From DATBMA01 sp036555105 (GTDB lineage Bacteria; Actinomycetota; Acidimicrobiia; Spongiisociales; ZC4RG35): a DNA stretch of 12,114 nt. The stretch lies in NCBI GenBank assembly GCA_036555105.1, contig DATBMA010000076.1, forward strand, positions 1-12,114, read 5' to 3'. The position numbers were made by a program, and so were the translations under genes. Position 1 is the stretch's first letter; the number at the start of each line of letters is the position of its first letter. Under the pieces are notes generated by a model. The model had not been told where the DNA came from. It saw nothing but the letters and a program-made list of their open reading frames with translations, and searched no databases. This document shows positions 1 to 8,138 of the stretch, piece by piece.

Positions 1-55
1 CCGTGCGCTGGAGCCGGCGGTGATTGCCGTCGAGCCGTCGGCGCGGGAGCCGATC

Positions 56-1399
56 ATGAAAGCCGTGACCGACCAGAAGCACGCGTGGTTCATCCGCCTA
101 TGGGGCGTGGCCGCCCTTGCCCATGTAGTCGGCAACTGGCATCAGCCGGGAGTGCCGACGCTCCTTGGGGGACTCTTGTTCCTGGCCGGCCTGCTGGGCG
201 CGAGCCTGGTGGTTCGTCCGGCGAGAGGACGGATGCTGGCGCTGGTCGTCGTCATCCCGATCTCGGCGGCGCTCGAGATCCCCGAGCTCGGCAATCACTG
301 GCTGGTGGCGGCGCTGGCTTCCCTCGCCTACCTCGTCACCGGTGGGGTCTGGAGCAGGTTCGAGCCGACAGGGCGGTTGGTGCTGATCGGCTTCTATTCC
401 TTCGCCGCCTTCGCCAAGCTCAACGAGGGCTTCTTCACCCCGTCCACCAGTTGCTCGACTTTCTATGCCAACCAGTGGCTGGACGGATTCGGGCTCGGGC
501 CGCTCAGTGGAGGGGAGATGGCCCTCATAGTGCTGACCGCCGCCATCGAGCTCAGCGTCCCGATCCTGCTGCTGGTGCCGAGGACCCGCTTCGCGGGGGT
601 GCTGATGGCGACCGGCTTCCACACCTTCATCTCGTGGGACCTCAATCAGCACTTCTACGACTTCACCGCGGTGCTGGTCCCCCTGTTCGCCCTCTTCCTC
701 TCGCTAACCGCCTTTGAGCGCCTCTCATCGTCGGCCATGATCCCGCGCCGGGCGCTGGGGCGGGGGCTTGCCGTCGTGTTCGGGGTGAGTGCCTTGGCGA
801 TGTTGGCTGCGGCCACCCTGCCGAGCTTCCCGGCCACCAGCTTCCTGCTCCTGACATTCCCGTTCTTCCTCTGGATCCCGTTCTCGCTCTGGTGGCTGGT
901 GGCAGTGCTCCGGTACGGGCGCACCGCACGTGTCTCCGCCATCGGCTGGCGTCTGACCGTGGCGGGAGCGGCCGTCGTGGCGATCACCATCCTGAACGGG
1001 CTGACCCCATACCTCGAGCTGAAGACGGCGTTCAGCTTCAACATGTACTCGAACCTGGTCACCGCCCAGGGGAAGACCAACCACTTCCTGGTACCCGCCA
1101 CCCTTCCTCTCCGCGACGGATATGACGGTCCGGTCGAGATCGTGTCCAGCTCCGACGCCGACCTGCTCTATTACCCGCGCTACGGGTACCTGGTGGCCTG
1201 GCCTCAGTTCCGTATCTACGTTGCCGATCATCCTGGGATCGAGGTCTCCTATCGACGCGATGGCGAGAGCTTCGGGTACCCGGGCGGGGATTCGGAGCTC
1301 TCCCAGTCGGTGCCATGGTGGTGGCGCTGGCTGCCACTGCGCGCCCTCGACACCCAGACACCGCCCCGCTGCCAGGACGTCTTTCTCCCAGCCCTATGA
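56..1399 (+). CDS. HTTM-like multi-pass integral membrane protein
   Basis: The product is a 447-residue membrane protein with about ten hydrophobic segments, roughly at residues 36-54, 58-74, 82-97, 107-122, 156-174, 180-196, 202-219, 236-256, 262-285 and 298-316, followed by a soluble tail of about 130 residues. The stretch FAAFAKLNEGFF (116-127) followed by the SCSTFYANQWL region (132-142), together with the later FNMYSNL and NHFLVP motifs (328-346), resembles HTTM-type proteins, which are related to the membrane domain of vitamin K-dependent gamma-carboxylase. Substrate and reaction are unknown. I chose the ATG at 56 because GGGAG lies about 7 bases upstream. The frame stays open to the left edge of the window, and a GTG at 20 is possible, so a longer N-terminus or an upstream continuation cannot be excluded. 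Its stop overlaps the next start (ATGA), so the two membrane proteins are probably co-translated. The family call is from remembered motif resemblance only. Confidence 0.72.
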   Translation: MKAVTDQKHAWFIRLWGVAALAHVVGNWHQPGVPTLLGGLLFLAGLLGASLVVRPARGRMLALVVVIPISAALEIPELGNHWLVAALASLAYLVTGGVWSRFEPTGRLVLIGFYSFAAFAKLNEGFFTPSTSCSTFYANQWLDGFGLGPLSGGEMALIVLTAAIELSVPILLLVPRTRFAGVLMATGFHTFISWDLNQHFYDFTAVLVPLFALFLSLTAFERLSSSAMIPRRALGRGLAVVFGVSALAMLAAATLPSFPATSFLLLTFPFFLWIPFSLWWLVAVLRYGRTARVSAIGWRLTVAGAAVVAITILNGLTPYLELKTAFSFNMYSNLVTAQGKTNHFLVPATLPLRDGYDGPVEIVSSSDADLLYYPRYGYLVAWPQFRIYVADHPGIEVSYRRDGESFGYPGGDSELSQSVPWWWRWLPLRALDTQTPPRCQDVFLPAL

Positions 1400-3222
1400 G
1401 CACCGTGATGCCACCACCTGTGGCCGATGAGCGAGAGTCCCAGCCGCCAGCAGGGGTGGACCCTGATCGGCGTCGTCTCGAGGCGATCCTGGGCCTGGTT
1501 CTCATGGCGCTGGTGCTGGTGACCGCGGCGGCCACGACCCAGCTTTCCACCGCCAATCACGACCTGCTCGACACCGACGGCTATATGCGGTTCCTGCGCA
1601 TCGAACGGCTGTGGGAGACGGGTGGATGGTTCGACGGATCCAGCCCCCGCAGCAACTCGCCATACGGCGAGTACCTGCATTGGACGCGGCCGCTCGACGT
1701 CGTCGTCAGCGCCCTGGCCGCGCCGATGCTGACGGTCGGAGCCACCACCTTGGATGCGCTGTATCGGGGAGCGGTGCTGGTCGGCCCCTTCGTGCTCGGG
1801 CTGATCGGGCTGGCCCTGGCCTGGGCCATCTCGGCGTTTGGCAAGTGGCAGAACCGGATGCTGACCGTGGCCGCGGTGGTGGCTGCGCCCGCCCTGCTGG
1901 CGTACTCCCTGCCAGGGCGGGTCGATCATCACGGCCTCATCGCCCTGCTGTTCCTATTGGTGGTCGCCACGCTTCTGCGGCTGGTGGAGCCGGAGGGCCG
2001 GGGCGGATCGCCAGCACTGCTGGGAGTTCTCCTCGCGCTCGGCACTTGGGTGAGCACCGAGTTCCTCATACCGATGGCATTGGCCAACGCCAGCCTCCTG
2101 GTGGGCTGGGTGGCATCAGGCGATGAGCGTTGGGGACGAATGGGGCGGGTCATGGCGTCGTGGCAAGCGGGAGCCATCGCCTGCTTCCTGGTCATCGAGC
2201 GGGGGCTCGCCGGGCTTGCGGCCGTCGAGTATGACCGGATCTCCCTGGTCCACCTGGGCCTGTCAGCCGTGCTGCTTGCCCTCTGGTGGGGCATGACCCT
2301 GGTCAAAGCCGACCGGCCGGCGGGTCGTGCAGTGGTGCTGGCGGTGGCCGGGCTGGCAGCCGCGGCACTCATGCGGGTGATGTTCCCCCTGTTCTTCGGT
2401 GGTCCCTTCGCGGCCGTTGATCCCGAACTGCAAGAGCGGTGGTTGAGCGGTGTGACCGAGATGCAGCCACTGATCCCCTACGGAGACGGGTTGTCGCTGT
2501 TCCTGGTCATGCTGGCCGTCCCGGTGGCGTTTGCCCCGGTCGCCGTCTGGAAGGCGTGGCGAACCCGGCATCCCCGGTGGCTGCTGCTGGCGGGATGGCT
2601 GGTCGCGTACATCGGCCTGGCCATGTGGCAGCTGCGATTCTCGACCTTCGCCGAGTTGCTCGGGCTGATCGTGGCGCTGCTGACGCTTTTCGGCCTCGTG
2701 GAGGCCCGGAGGGGGAGTGGGACCGGCGCCCGGCTAGGGCGGCTGGCTCTGGTCGGCGTAGCTTTCGCGCTACTGCTGTTGGCCGGGCCGCTGCTGGCCG
2801 GCCTGGGTCCGAGCCAGGATGCCGCCGGGTCATGCCCGGTCACCGCCTTGTCGTCGGACCCGGCTTTCGCCAGCCTGGGCTCGGGGCCCCTGACCATTGC
2901 CGCCGATGTCGACTACGGCCCCGAGCTTCTCTTCCGAACCCCTCACAACGTCATCGCCACTCCGTACCACCGCAATGCAGATGGGATCCTCGACACCTGG
3001 GACCTGCTGGCGACCCGGTCAGAGGCAGAGGCGGAAGCGATGATCCGCCAGCGCGGCATCGACCTGATCCTGCTGTGCCCACAGGCCGACCCAGGGCTGC
3101 GTCCCTCGGATCCCGCAGGCACGCTGTACGAGGCACTCGAGACCGGGCACCCGCCGGCCTGGGCCTCGCCGATCCCCCTGAGCGCTGACGGCTTCCTCCT
3201 GTATCGGATCGACCTGGGCTGA
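1396..3222 (+). CDS. Polytopic membrane protein, probable GT-C-type (STT3-like) glycosyltransferase
   Basis: The product has 608 residues. A first hydrophobic segment (about 29-48) is followed by an outward-type loop with an acidic DTD motif (59-61) in LLDTDGYMR, then HWTRPLD (95-101) and, later, GRVDHHG (174-180). About ten further hydrophobic helices follow, and then a soluble C-terminal domain from about residue 475 containing TPYHRNADG (522-530). An acidic D-x-D motif in the first loop with many helices is typical of GT-C glycosyltransferases that use lipid-linked sugars, such as STT3/AglB oligosaccharyltransferases. Similar uncharacterised proteins with the HWTR and DHH signatures occur in alphaproteobacteria. 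The ATG at 1396 overlaps the previous stop as ATGA. A start at 1315 in the same frame would lie inside the upstream gene and is unlikely. Transfer of a glycan in the membrane is inferred, not shown; the donor and acceptor are unknown. Confidence 0.75.
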   Translation: MSTVMPPPVADERESQPPAGVDPDRRRLEAILGLVLMALVLVTAAATTQLSTANHDLLDTDGYMRFLRIERLWETGGWFDGSSPRSNSPYGEYLHWTRPLDVVVSALAAPMLTVGATTLDALYRGAVLVGPFVLGLIGLALAWAISAFGKWQNRMLTVAAVVAAPALLAYSLPGRVDHHGLIALLFLLVVATLLRLVEPEGRGGSPALLGVLLALGTWVSTEFLIPMALANASLLVGWVASGDERWGRMGRVMASWQAGAIACFLVIERGLAGLAAVEYDRISLVHLGLSAVLLALWWGMTLVKADRPAGRAVVLAVAGLAAAALMRVMFPLFFGGPFAAVDPELQERWLSGVTEMQPLIPYGDGLSLFLVMLAVPVAFAPVAVWKAWRTRHPRWLLLAGWLVAYIGLAMWQLRFSTFAELLGLIVALLTLFGLVEARRGSGTGARLGRLALVGVAFALLLLAGPLLAGLGPSQDAAGSCPVTALSSDPAFASLGSGPLTIAADVDYGPELLFRTPHNVIATPYHRNADGILDTWDLLATRSEAEAEAMIRQRGIDLILLCPQADPGLRPSDPAGTLYEALETGHPPAWASPIPLSADGFLLYRIDLG

Positions 3223-3239
3223 TCCCACCGACTCACATT

Positions 3240-3245
3240 TAGCCT
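3240..3245 (+). promoter_or_regulatory. Candidate -10 element for leaderless uvrC
   Basis: TAGCCT fits the actinobacterial TANNNT -10 pattern. It ends 6 bases before the GTG of uvrC, so transcription would begin at or next to the start codon. No Shine-Dalgarno sequence precedes uvrC, which fits a leaderless message. No clear -35 box is visible, so this is a weak prediction. Confidence 0.3.
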
Positions 3246-3251
3246 GGGCCG

Positions 3252-5108
3252 GTGGAGCGTCCCATTCCGGCCGAGATTCCCGACACCCCGGGTGCCTACA
3301 CCTTCAAGGACAGGCACGGGAGGATCATCTACGCCGGCAAGGCGAAGTCACTGCGCAAGCGGGTGACGACCTACTTCTCTCGCGACCTCCCGGCACGGAC
3401 CAGGGCGATGGTCGATGCATCCGACTCAGTCGAGTGGATCGTCACCGAGACGGAGGTGGCGGCCCTGATGCTCGAGTACTCGCTGATCCAGCGCCACCGA
3501 CCGCGCTTCAACATTCGGCTGCGCGACGACAAGTCGTACCCATACCTAGCGATCACCCGCAGCGATGAATGGCCAAGGGCGAGGGTGATGCGGGGCAGCC
3601 GCAAGCCCGGTACCGAGTACTTCGGGCCCTATGCCCACGCGTATGCCATCCGCAAGACCCTCGATCTCTTGCTACGAACATTCCCGGTGCGCACATGCAC
3701 GGACTCCTTTTTCAAGAGGCAGCGTGCCCAGGGGAGGCCGTGCCTGTTGTTCCACATCGAGAAGTGCTCCGGTCCATGCGTGGGCGAGGTCGCCCCAGAC
3801 GACTACCAGGCGATGGTCGACGGGCTGGCTGCATTTCTGCGGGGCGAGACAGACGAGGTCTTGACCCGGCTGCGCAGGCAGATGGATCAGGCAAGCGAGC
3901 GGCAGGAGTACGAGCACGCAGCTCGGTATCGGGACCGGTTGCGCGATGTGGAGCGGGCGCTTGAACGCCAAGAAGTCGTGACTACCCAGCCGGAAGCCTT
4001 CGACCTGCTCGCTTTCCACGGAGACGACCTCGAGACCGCCGTCCAGGTACTGCACGTCCGCCGCGGACGGCTGGTCGGCAGGTGGGGGACCGTGGTCGAT
4101 CGGGTCGAGGAGGTGAGCGGGCCCGAGCTCGTGTCCAGGGTCCTTGGCGAGCTATACACCGACGACGTTCCCCCGCGGACCGTCTTCACCGCAGAGTTGC
4201 CGCCTGACCCCGTGCTGTGGGAGGAATGGCTGAGCGGGCGCCGTCAGGGGCCCGTCAGCCTGCGGGTGCCGCAGCGCGGTATCAAACGCAGACTGCTGGA
4301 AACGGCTACGACCAACGCTCGGGAAGAGTTTGGGCGCCATCGGCTGCGGCGGCAGTCGGATCACAACGCCCGGGCGAAGGCCCTCCGCAGCCTGCAGGAA
4401 GTCCTCGGCCTGCCGGAAGCGCCGCTGCGGATCGAGGCCTACGACGTCTCGACCCTCCAGGGAACCAACACCGTTGCCTCGATGGTCGTGCTCGAGGATG
4501 GCCTTCCCCGCCGCTCGGACTACCGGCGCTTCAAGATCAGGACGGTCGAGGGTCAGGACGACTTCGCTTCGATGGAAGAGACCCTCAGACGCCGCTTCAC
4601 CGCTCTGTTGGTCGAGCAGAAGCGGCCGCCGTCGGAGCAGAAGCGCTTCAGTTACCCACCGTCCCTGGTCCTGGTCGACGGAGGAGCCGGCCAGCTGGGA
4701 AGAGCAGTGAAGGTGTTGGACGATCTCGGGCTCGACATCCCGGTGGCCGGCCTCGCCAAGAAGATGGAGGAGGTGTACCTGCCTGACCAGCCGGAGCCGC
4801 TTCGTATCCCCCGCGACGAGGAGGCGCTCTATCTGCTGCAGCAGGTCAGGGACGAGGCCCACCGGTTCGCCATCGACTACCACCGGAACCTTCGATCGAA
4901 GCGGATGGTCGACTCGGTGCTGGACGAGGTCGAGGGTATCGGGCCGGTTCGGAAGAAGACCTTGCTGCGCCGCTTCGGCTCGTTGAAGAAGCTGCGTGAA
5001 GCGACGGTCGAAGAGTTGTCGGAGGTGGTGCCAGAGGCGACGGCCGCCGATCTGTACTCTGCCCTGCACTCGGAATCGGTCGGCGCGACCGCACGGAGAG
5101 TCGGATGA
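3252..5108 (+). CDS. uvrC: UvrABC excinuclease subunit C
   Basis: UvrC makes the two incisions flanking bulky DNA lesions during nucleotide excision repair, after UvrA/UvrB have located them. All domains are present in the 618 residues. The GIY-YIG nuclease for the 3' cut includes GAY (14-16), IYAGK (26-30) and the metal-binding Glu75. Four cysteines follow (149, 164, 172, 176), at the places where E. coli UvrC binds an iron-sulfur cluster. A UVR coiled helix pair for UvrB contact spans about 203-240. The RNase H-like nuclease for the 5' cut carries Asp398 (AYDVS), Asp437, Asp476 (LVDGGAGQL) and His537. A helix-hairpin-helix DNA-binding region lies at about 555-600 (EGIGPVRKKTLLRRFGS). Length is normal. 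The GTG start 29 bases after the previous stop has no convincing ribosome site. Its last bases overlap rapZ as ATGA. Confidence 0.98.
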   Translation: MERPIPAEIPDTPGAYTFKDRHGRIIYAGKAKSLRKRVTTYFSRDLPARTRAMVDASDSVEWIVTETEVAALMLEYSLIQRHRPRFNIRLRDDKSYPYLAITRSDEWPRARVMRGSRKPGTEYFGPYAHAYAIRKTLDLLLRTFPVRTCTDSFFKRQRAQGRPCLLFHIEKCSGPCVGEVAPDDYQAMVDGLAAFLRGETDEVLTRLRRQMDQASERQEYEHAARYRDRLRDVERALERQEVVTTQPEAFDLLAFHGDDLETAVQVLHVRRGRLVGRWGTVVDRVEEVSGPELVSRVLGELYTDDVPPRTVFTAELPPDPVLWEEWLSGRRQGPVSLRVPQRGIKRRLLETATTNAREEFGRHRLRRQSDHNARAKALRSLQEVLGLPEAPLRIEAYDVSTLQGTNTVASMVVLEDGLPRRSDYRRFKIRTVEGQDDFASMEETLRRRFTALLVEQKRPPSEQKRFSYPPSLVLVDGGAGQLGRAVKVLDDLGLDIPVAGLAKKMEEVYLPDQPEPLRIPRDEEALYLLQQVRDEAHRFAIDYHRNLRSKRMVDSVLDEVEGIGPVRKKTLLRRFGSLKKLREATVEELSEVVPEATAADLYSALHSESVGATARRVG

Positions 5109-5983
5109 CCGAGCCACCCCAAATCACCGATCGCCCTCAGGTCCTGGTCGTCACCGGGATGTCCGGGGCGGGCCGCTCGACCGCCGCCAAGGTGCTGGAG
5201 GATCTCGAGTACACCGTCATCGACAACTTGCCTCCTCAGCTCATCGCCCAGGCGGTCGACCATCACGAGGTGACCGAGCGCCGGCGGCAGCTGGCCGTGG
5301 TGATCGACTCCCGGGGTGGGCTGCCGCTCGATGCCCTGCAATCAGCTCGCGACGAGCTCGGCCGGCAGGGGATCAGGGTCGGCATCCTTTTCCTGGACGC
5401 CGAGGACCAGGTCCTCATCCATCGCTACGAGGAGAATCGCCGCCCCCATCCGGTCAGGTCCGACTCGGTGGCTGATGCGATCGGGCGTGAGCGACAGATG
5501 CTGGCGGAACTGCGAGAGATGGCCGACTTCGTGGTCGACACCAGCGACTTGTCGGTTCATCAGCTGCGGGGGCGGATCGTCGAGCTCTTCTCCGAGGCGG
5601 AGACCAGGCCGCCCATGCGGGTCGCCCTCACCTCGTTCGGTTACAAGCACGGCATCCCCCGCGACGTGGACCTGCTCTTCGACGTGAGGTTCCTGCCCAA
5701 CCCGCACTGGGTGCCCGATTTGAGGCCGCTGGTCGGCACCGACCCTCCGGTGCGCGAGTACGTCCTGGGCCAACCGGACGCCAAGCAATTCTTGGAGAAG
5801 GTCGAGGATCTACTGATCTTCCTGATCCCTCGCTATCAGGAAGAAGGCAAGTCCTACCTTTCGATCGGGCTCGGTTGCACGGGTGGACGCCACCGCTCGG
5901 TGGCGTTGGCGGTCGAGCTGGCGACCTGGCTGGGCTCGCGGGGGATCACTGCCAACGTTCGCCATCGGGATGCGGCTGAGTGA
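5105..5983 (+). CDS. rapZ: RapZ/YvcJ-family nucleotide-binding regulator
   Basis: The 292-residue protein is a P-loop NTPase with the usual RapZ layout. The P-loop is GMSGAGRST (18-26), with arginine in place of the usual lysine, a form common in actinobacteria. VVIDSR (65-70) follows a hydrophobic strand. FLDAEDQVLIHRYEENRRPHP (about 97-116) is the family signature. The C-terminal domain has FGYKHGIP (178-185), FDVRFLPNPHW (192-202) and GCTGGRHRSV (257-266). In E. coli RapZ is an RNA-binding adaptor controlling glucosamine-6-phosphate synthase through small RNAs; in Gram-positive bacteria YvcJ hydrolyses nucleotides and its target is unclear. Here a cytoplasmic role in sensing cell-wall precursor or nucleotide state is inferred. 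The gene overlaps uvrC by ATGA and yvcK by GTGA, so translation of the three is probably coupled. Confidence 0.96.
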   Translation: MTEPPQITDRPQVLVVTGMSGAGRSTAAKVLEDLEYTVIDNLPPQLIAQAVDHHEVTERRRQLAVVIDSRGGLPLDALQSARDELGRQGIRVGILFLDAEDQVLIHRYEENRRPHPVRSDSVADAIGRERQMLAELREMADFVVDTSDLSVHQLRGRIVELFSEAETRPPMRVALTSFGYKHGIPRDVDLLFDVRFLPNPHWVPDLRPLVGTDPPVREYVLGQPDAKQFLEKVEDLLIFLIPRYQEEGKSYLSIGLGCTGGRHRSVALAVELATWLGSRGITANVRHRDAAE

Positions 5984-6951
5984 CGACTCAGACTGCGGCC
6001 GTTCTCGAGAGCCTTCTCCTGGACCCCGCCGGTCCCAAGGTCGTTGCGATCGGTGGGGGTCACGGGCTGTCCATCACCTTGGAGGCCGTGCAGTCTTATG
6101 CCTCTTCGGTCACCGCAGTGGTGGCAGTGGCGGACGATGGTGGCTCCTCCGGGAGGATCACCTCCGGCCTCGGCATCCCGCCGCCCGGTGACATCCGCCG
6201 GTGCCTGCTGGCGCTGACTCCAGAGCCCAGCATGTGGTCGGAGCTGTTCGCCTACCGGTTTCGGGGAGGGGACATCGAGGACCACTCATTGGGCAACCTC
6301 CTGCTGGCCGCCCTCACCGATCTACTGGGGGACTTCGCAGCCGCGGTTGACACCGCCGGGCGGATGCTGGGTGCAGTAGGGACGGTCATTCCGGCGGCCG
6401 CGGAGCCGGCCATCCTCAGCGCCACCGTGGGCGGCGTCGAGGTGGTGGGGCAGGCCGCCATCTCCAAGGCCCAGGGCGGGGTCGAGCGCCTGGAGTTGGG
6501 ACCGGCCGGATTGCAGGCCCACCCGCATGCGCTGCAGGCCATTGCCGCAGCGGACCAGATCGTCCTCGGCCCCGGCAGCCTCTATACCTCGTTGCTGGCG
6601 GTGTTGATGGTCCCATGGATGGCTGAGGCAGTGATGGCCAGCCCGGCCCGGAAGGTGTTCGTGCTCAACCTGGTGACCCAGGACGGCGAGACCCTGGGTC
6701 TGAGTGGGGACCGGCACGTCGAAGCTCTCGCTGAGATGGGAGGAGTCACCGGGCCAGGGACCATCATCACCCACGACGGGCCGTTGCAGGTCCCCCCCAC
6801 GGTCGACCCGGTCTGGGTCCGAGATCAAGGTCGATGGGGATGGAGCGTCGTTGGTGCCGACGTGGCTGACCAACAGGCGGAATGGCCGGCTCACGACCCT
6901 ATGCGGTTGGGGTGGACGCTGGCCGAGCTGGTCGGGCCTGATCTGGGGTGA
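5980..6951 (+). CDS. yvcK: YvcK/CofD-like gluconeogenesis factor
   Basis: The 323-residue protein has the CofD-like nucleotide-sugar-binding fold. GGGHG (25-29) lies after the first strand. VADDGGSSGRI (50-60), PPGDIRRCLLAL (68-79), HSLGNLLLAAL (102-112) and LGPGSLYTS (196-204) are hallmark motifs, and NLVTQDGET (230-238) follows later. In Bacillus subtilis and mycobacteria YvcK binds UDP-sugars and is needed for normal cell-wall synthesis and shape on gluconeogenic carbon sources. It is cytoplasmic and has no proven enzyme activity. The GTG start overlaps the rapZ stop as GTGA. In many actinobacteria whiA and then gap come next; here the stop codon overlaps the start of pgk, so neither is present. 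Its place between rapZ and glycolytic genes fits a control role in carbon flux. Confidence 0.95.
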   Translation: MTTQTAAVLESLLLDPAGPKVVAIGGGHGLSITLEAVQSYASSVTAVVAVADDGGSSGRITSGLGIPPPGDIRRCLLALTPEPSMWSELFAYRFRGGDIEDHSLGNLLLAALTDLLGDFAAAVDTAGRMLGAVGTVIPAAAEPAILSATVGGVEVVGQAAISKAQGGVERLELGPAGLQAHPHALQAIAAADQIVLGPGSLYTSLLAVLMVPWMAEAVMASPARKVFVLNLVTQDGETLGLSGDRHVEALAEMGGVTGPGTIITHDGPLQVPPTVDPVWVRDQGRWGWSVVGADVADQQAEWPAHDPMRLGWTLAELVGPDLG

Positions 6952-8138
6952 CCCGCTACCTCCGGATCGACCAACTCGACTTTGCGGGCAAGCGCGTGCT
7001 CGTGCGCGCCGACCTCAACGTCCCCATGGAGCTGGGCCGGGTCAGTGACGACTTTCGGATCCGAAAAGCCCTCCCCGCCATCGAACTACTGAGTGCGGGT
7101 GGGGCAGAGTCGGTGCTGGTCTGCAGCCACCTCGGGCGCCCCAAGGACCGGGAACCCGAGCTCGGCCTCGCCCCTGTCTCCGTGCGGATGGCGGAGCTGC
7201 TCGCAGGGGAGGTCGTTCAACTCCCCGGGGTGGTGGGAGACGAGGTCGAAGCCGCTGCCCGAGACCTGGCCCCGGGGGCGATCGCGCTGCTCGAGAACAC
7301 CCGGTTCGAGTCTGGCGAGACCAAGAACGATCCCTTGCTGGCAGATGCCCTTGCCCGCCTCGCCGACGTGTTCGTCGAGGATGCCTTTGGTTCGGTCCAT
7401 CGTGCCCACGCCTCTACCGTCGGGGTCGCCGAGCGTCTGCGGTCTGCCGCCGGGCCTCTGCTCATCTCCGAGATCGAAGGCCTAGGCCGCTTTCTCGGTG
7501 ACCCTGACCGGCCCTATGTGGTTGTGCTCGGAGGGGCCAAGGTCTCCGACAAGCTGGGAGTGATCAAGCACCTGCTGCCCAAAGTCGACTCGATGTTGAT
7601 CGGTGGGGCGATGTGCTTCACCCTGTTGGCCGCGGCCGGCGCCGAGGTGGGTGACTCCCGCCTCGAGCCGGAGATGATCGATGAGGTCGGCAAACTGCTG
7701 ACGGGGCCGGACGGGGACAAGCTGGTGCTCCCGTCGGACATCGTGGCCGCGTCGGCCTTCGAGGAGTCGGCGGAGGCGGTTGTGACCGCGGCGAACTCGA
7801 TTCCGCGAGGACGGATAGGCCTCGACATCGGCCCTGGCACCTCTGCCCGCTTTGCCGGTGTGATCAAGGACGCCGCCAGCCTCTTCTGGAACGGGCCGAT
7901 GGGCGTCTTCGAGTGGGAGCGCTTCCGTCACGGCACCGAGGCAGTGGCCGAGGCGGTGGCCGGTTGCGCCGGATGGACGGCGGTGGGGGGCGGCGACTCG
8001 GTTGCTGCTCTTCGGATCCTGGGTCTGGAAGACTCCGTGTCCCACCTCTCGACCGGTGGGGGAGCCGGGCTCGAGCTCCTTGAGGGCAGGGATCTGCCGG
8101 GAGTCGCCGTTCTGGAGAGGTGGGTGGATGGACCGTAA
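6948..8138 (+). CDS. pgk: Phosphoglycerate kinase
   Basis: This enzyme transfers phosphate between 1,3-bisphosphoglycerate and ADP, the first ATP-yielding step of lower glycolysis. At 396 residues it is full length. The N-terminal domain has VRADLNVP (19-26), the substrate loop HLGRP (61-65), Arg119 in ENTRFESGETKND, and HRAHAS (151-156). The C-terminal nucleotide domain has GGAKVSDK (195-202), GGAMCFT (219-225), the DIGPGT motif (293-298), FWNGPMGVFE (313-322) and the glycine loop GGGDS (347-351). The GTG start overlaps the yvcK stop as GTGA and has only a weak ribosome site, so it probably relies on translational coupling. The last 11 bases overlap tpiA. In many actinobacteria gap would stand directly upstream; it is missing here and must be elsewhere if glycolysis is complete. 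Confidence 0.98.
   Translation: MTRYLRIDQLDFAGKRVLVRADLNVPMELGRVSDDFRIRKALPAIELLSAGGAESVLVCSHLGRPKDREPELGLAPVSVRMAELLAGEVVQLPGVVGDEVEAAARDLAPGAIALLENTRFESGETKNDPLLADALARLADVFVEDAFGSVHRAHASTVGVAERLRSAAGPLLISEIEGLGRFLGDPDRPYVVVLGGAKVSDKLGVIKHLLPKVDSMLIGGAMCFTLLAAAGAEVGDSRLEPEMIDEVGKLLTGPDGDKLVLPSDIVAASAFEESAEAVVTAANSIPRGRIGLDIGPGTSARFAGVIKDAASLFWNGPMGVFEWERFRHGTEAVAEAVAGCAGWTAVGGGDSVAALRILGLEDSVSHLSTGGGAGLELLEGRDLPGVAVLERWVDGP

Noticed and set aside
98..652. Long minus-strand open frames opposite the membrane protein genes and opposite uvrC, tpiA and gpmA (for example 8377-9579).
   Set aside because: They lie antisense to well-supported genes, have low-complexity composition and no ribosome sites. 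They are by-products of high GC content.
1315..1395. Longer N-terminus for the GT-C-like protein starting at 1315.
   Set aside because: It would overlap the upstream gene by 85 bases, while the ATG at 1396 forms the ATGA junction used repeatedly in this cluster.
5153..5185. Arginine instead of lysine in the RapZ P-loop as a sign of inactivation.
   Set aside because: The arginine form is usual in actinobacterial RapZ proteins and the rest of the protein is intact.
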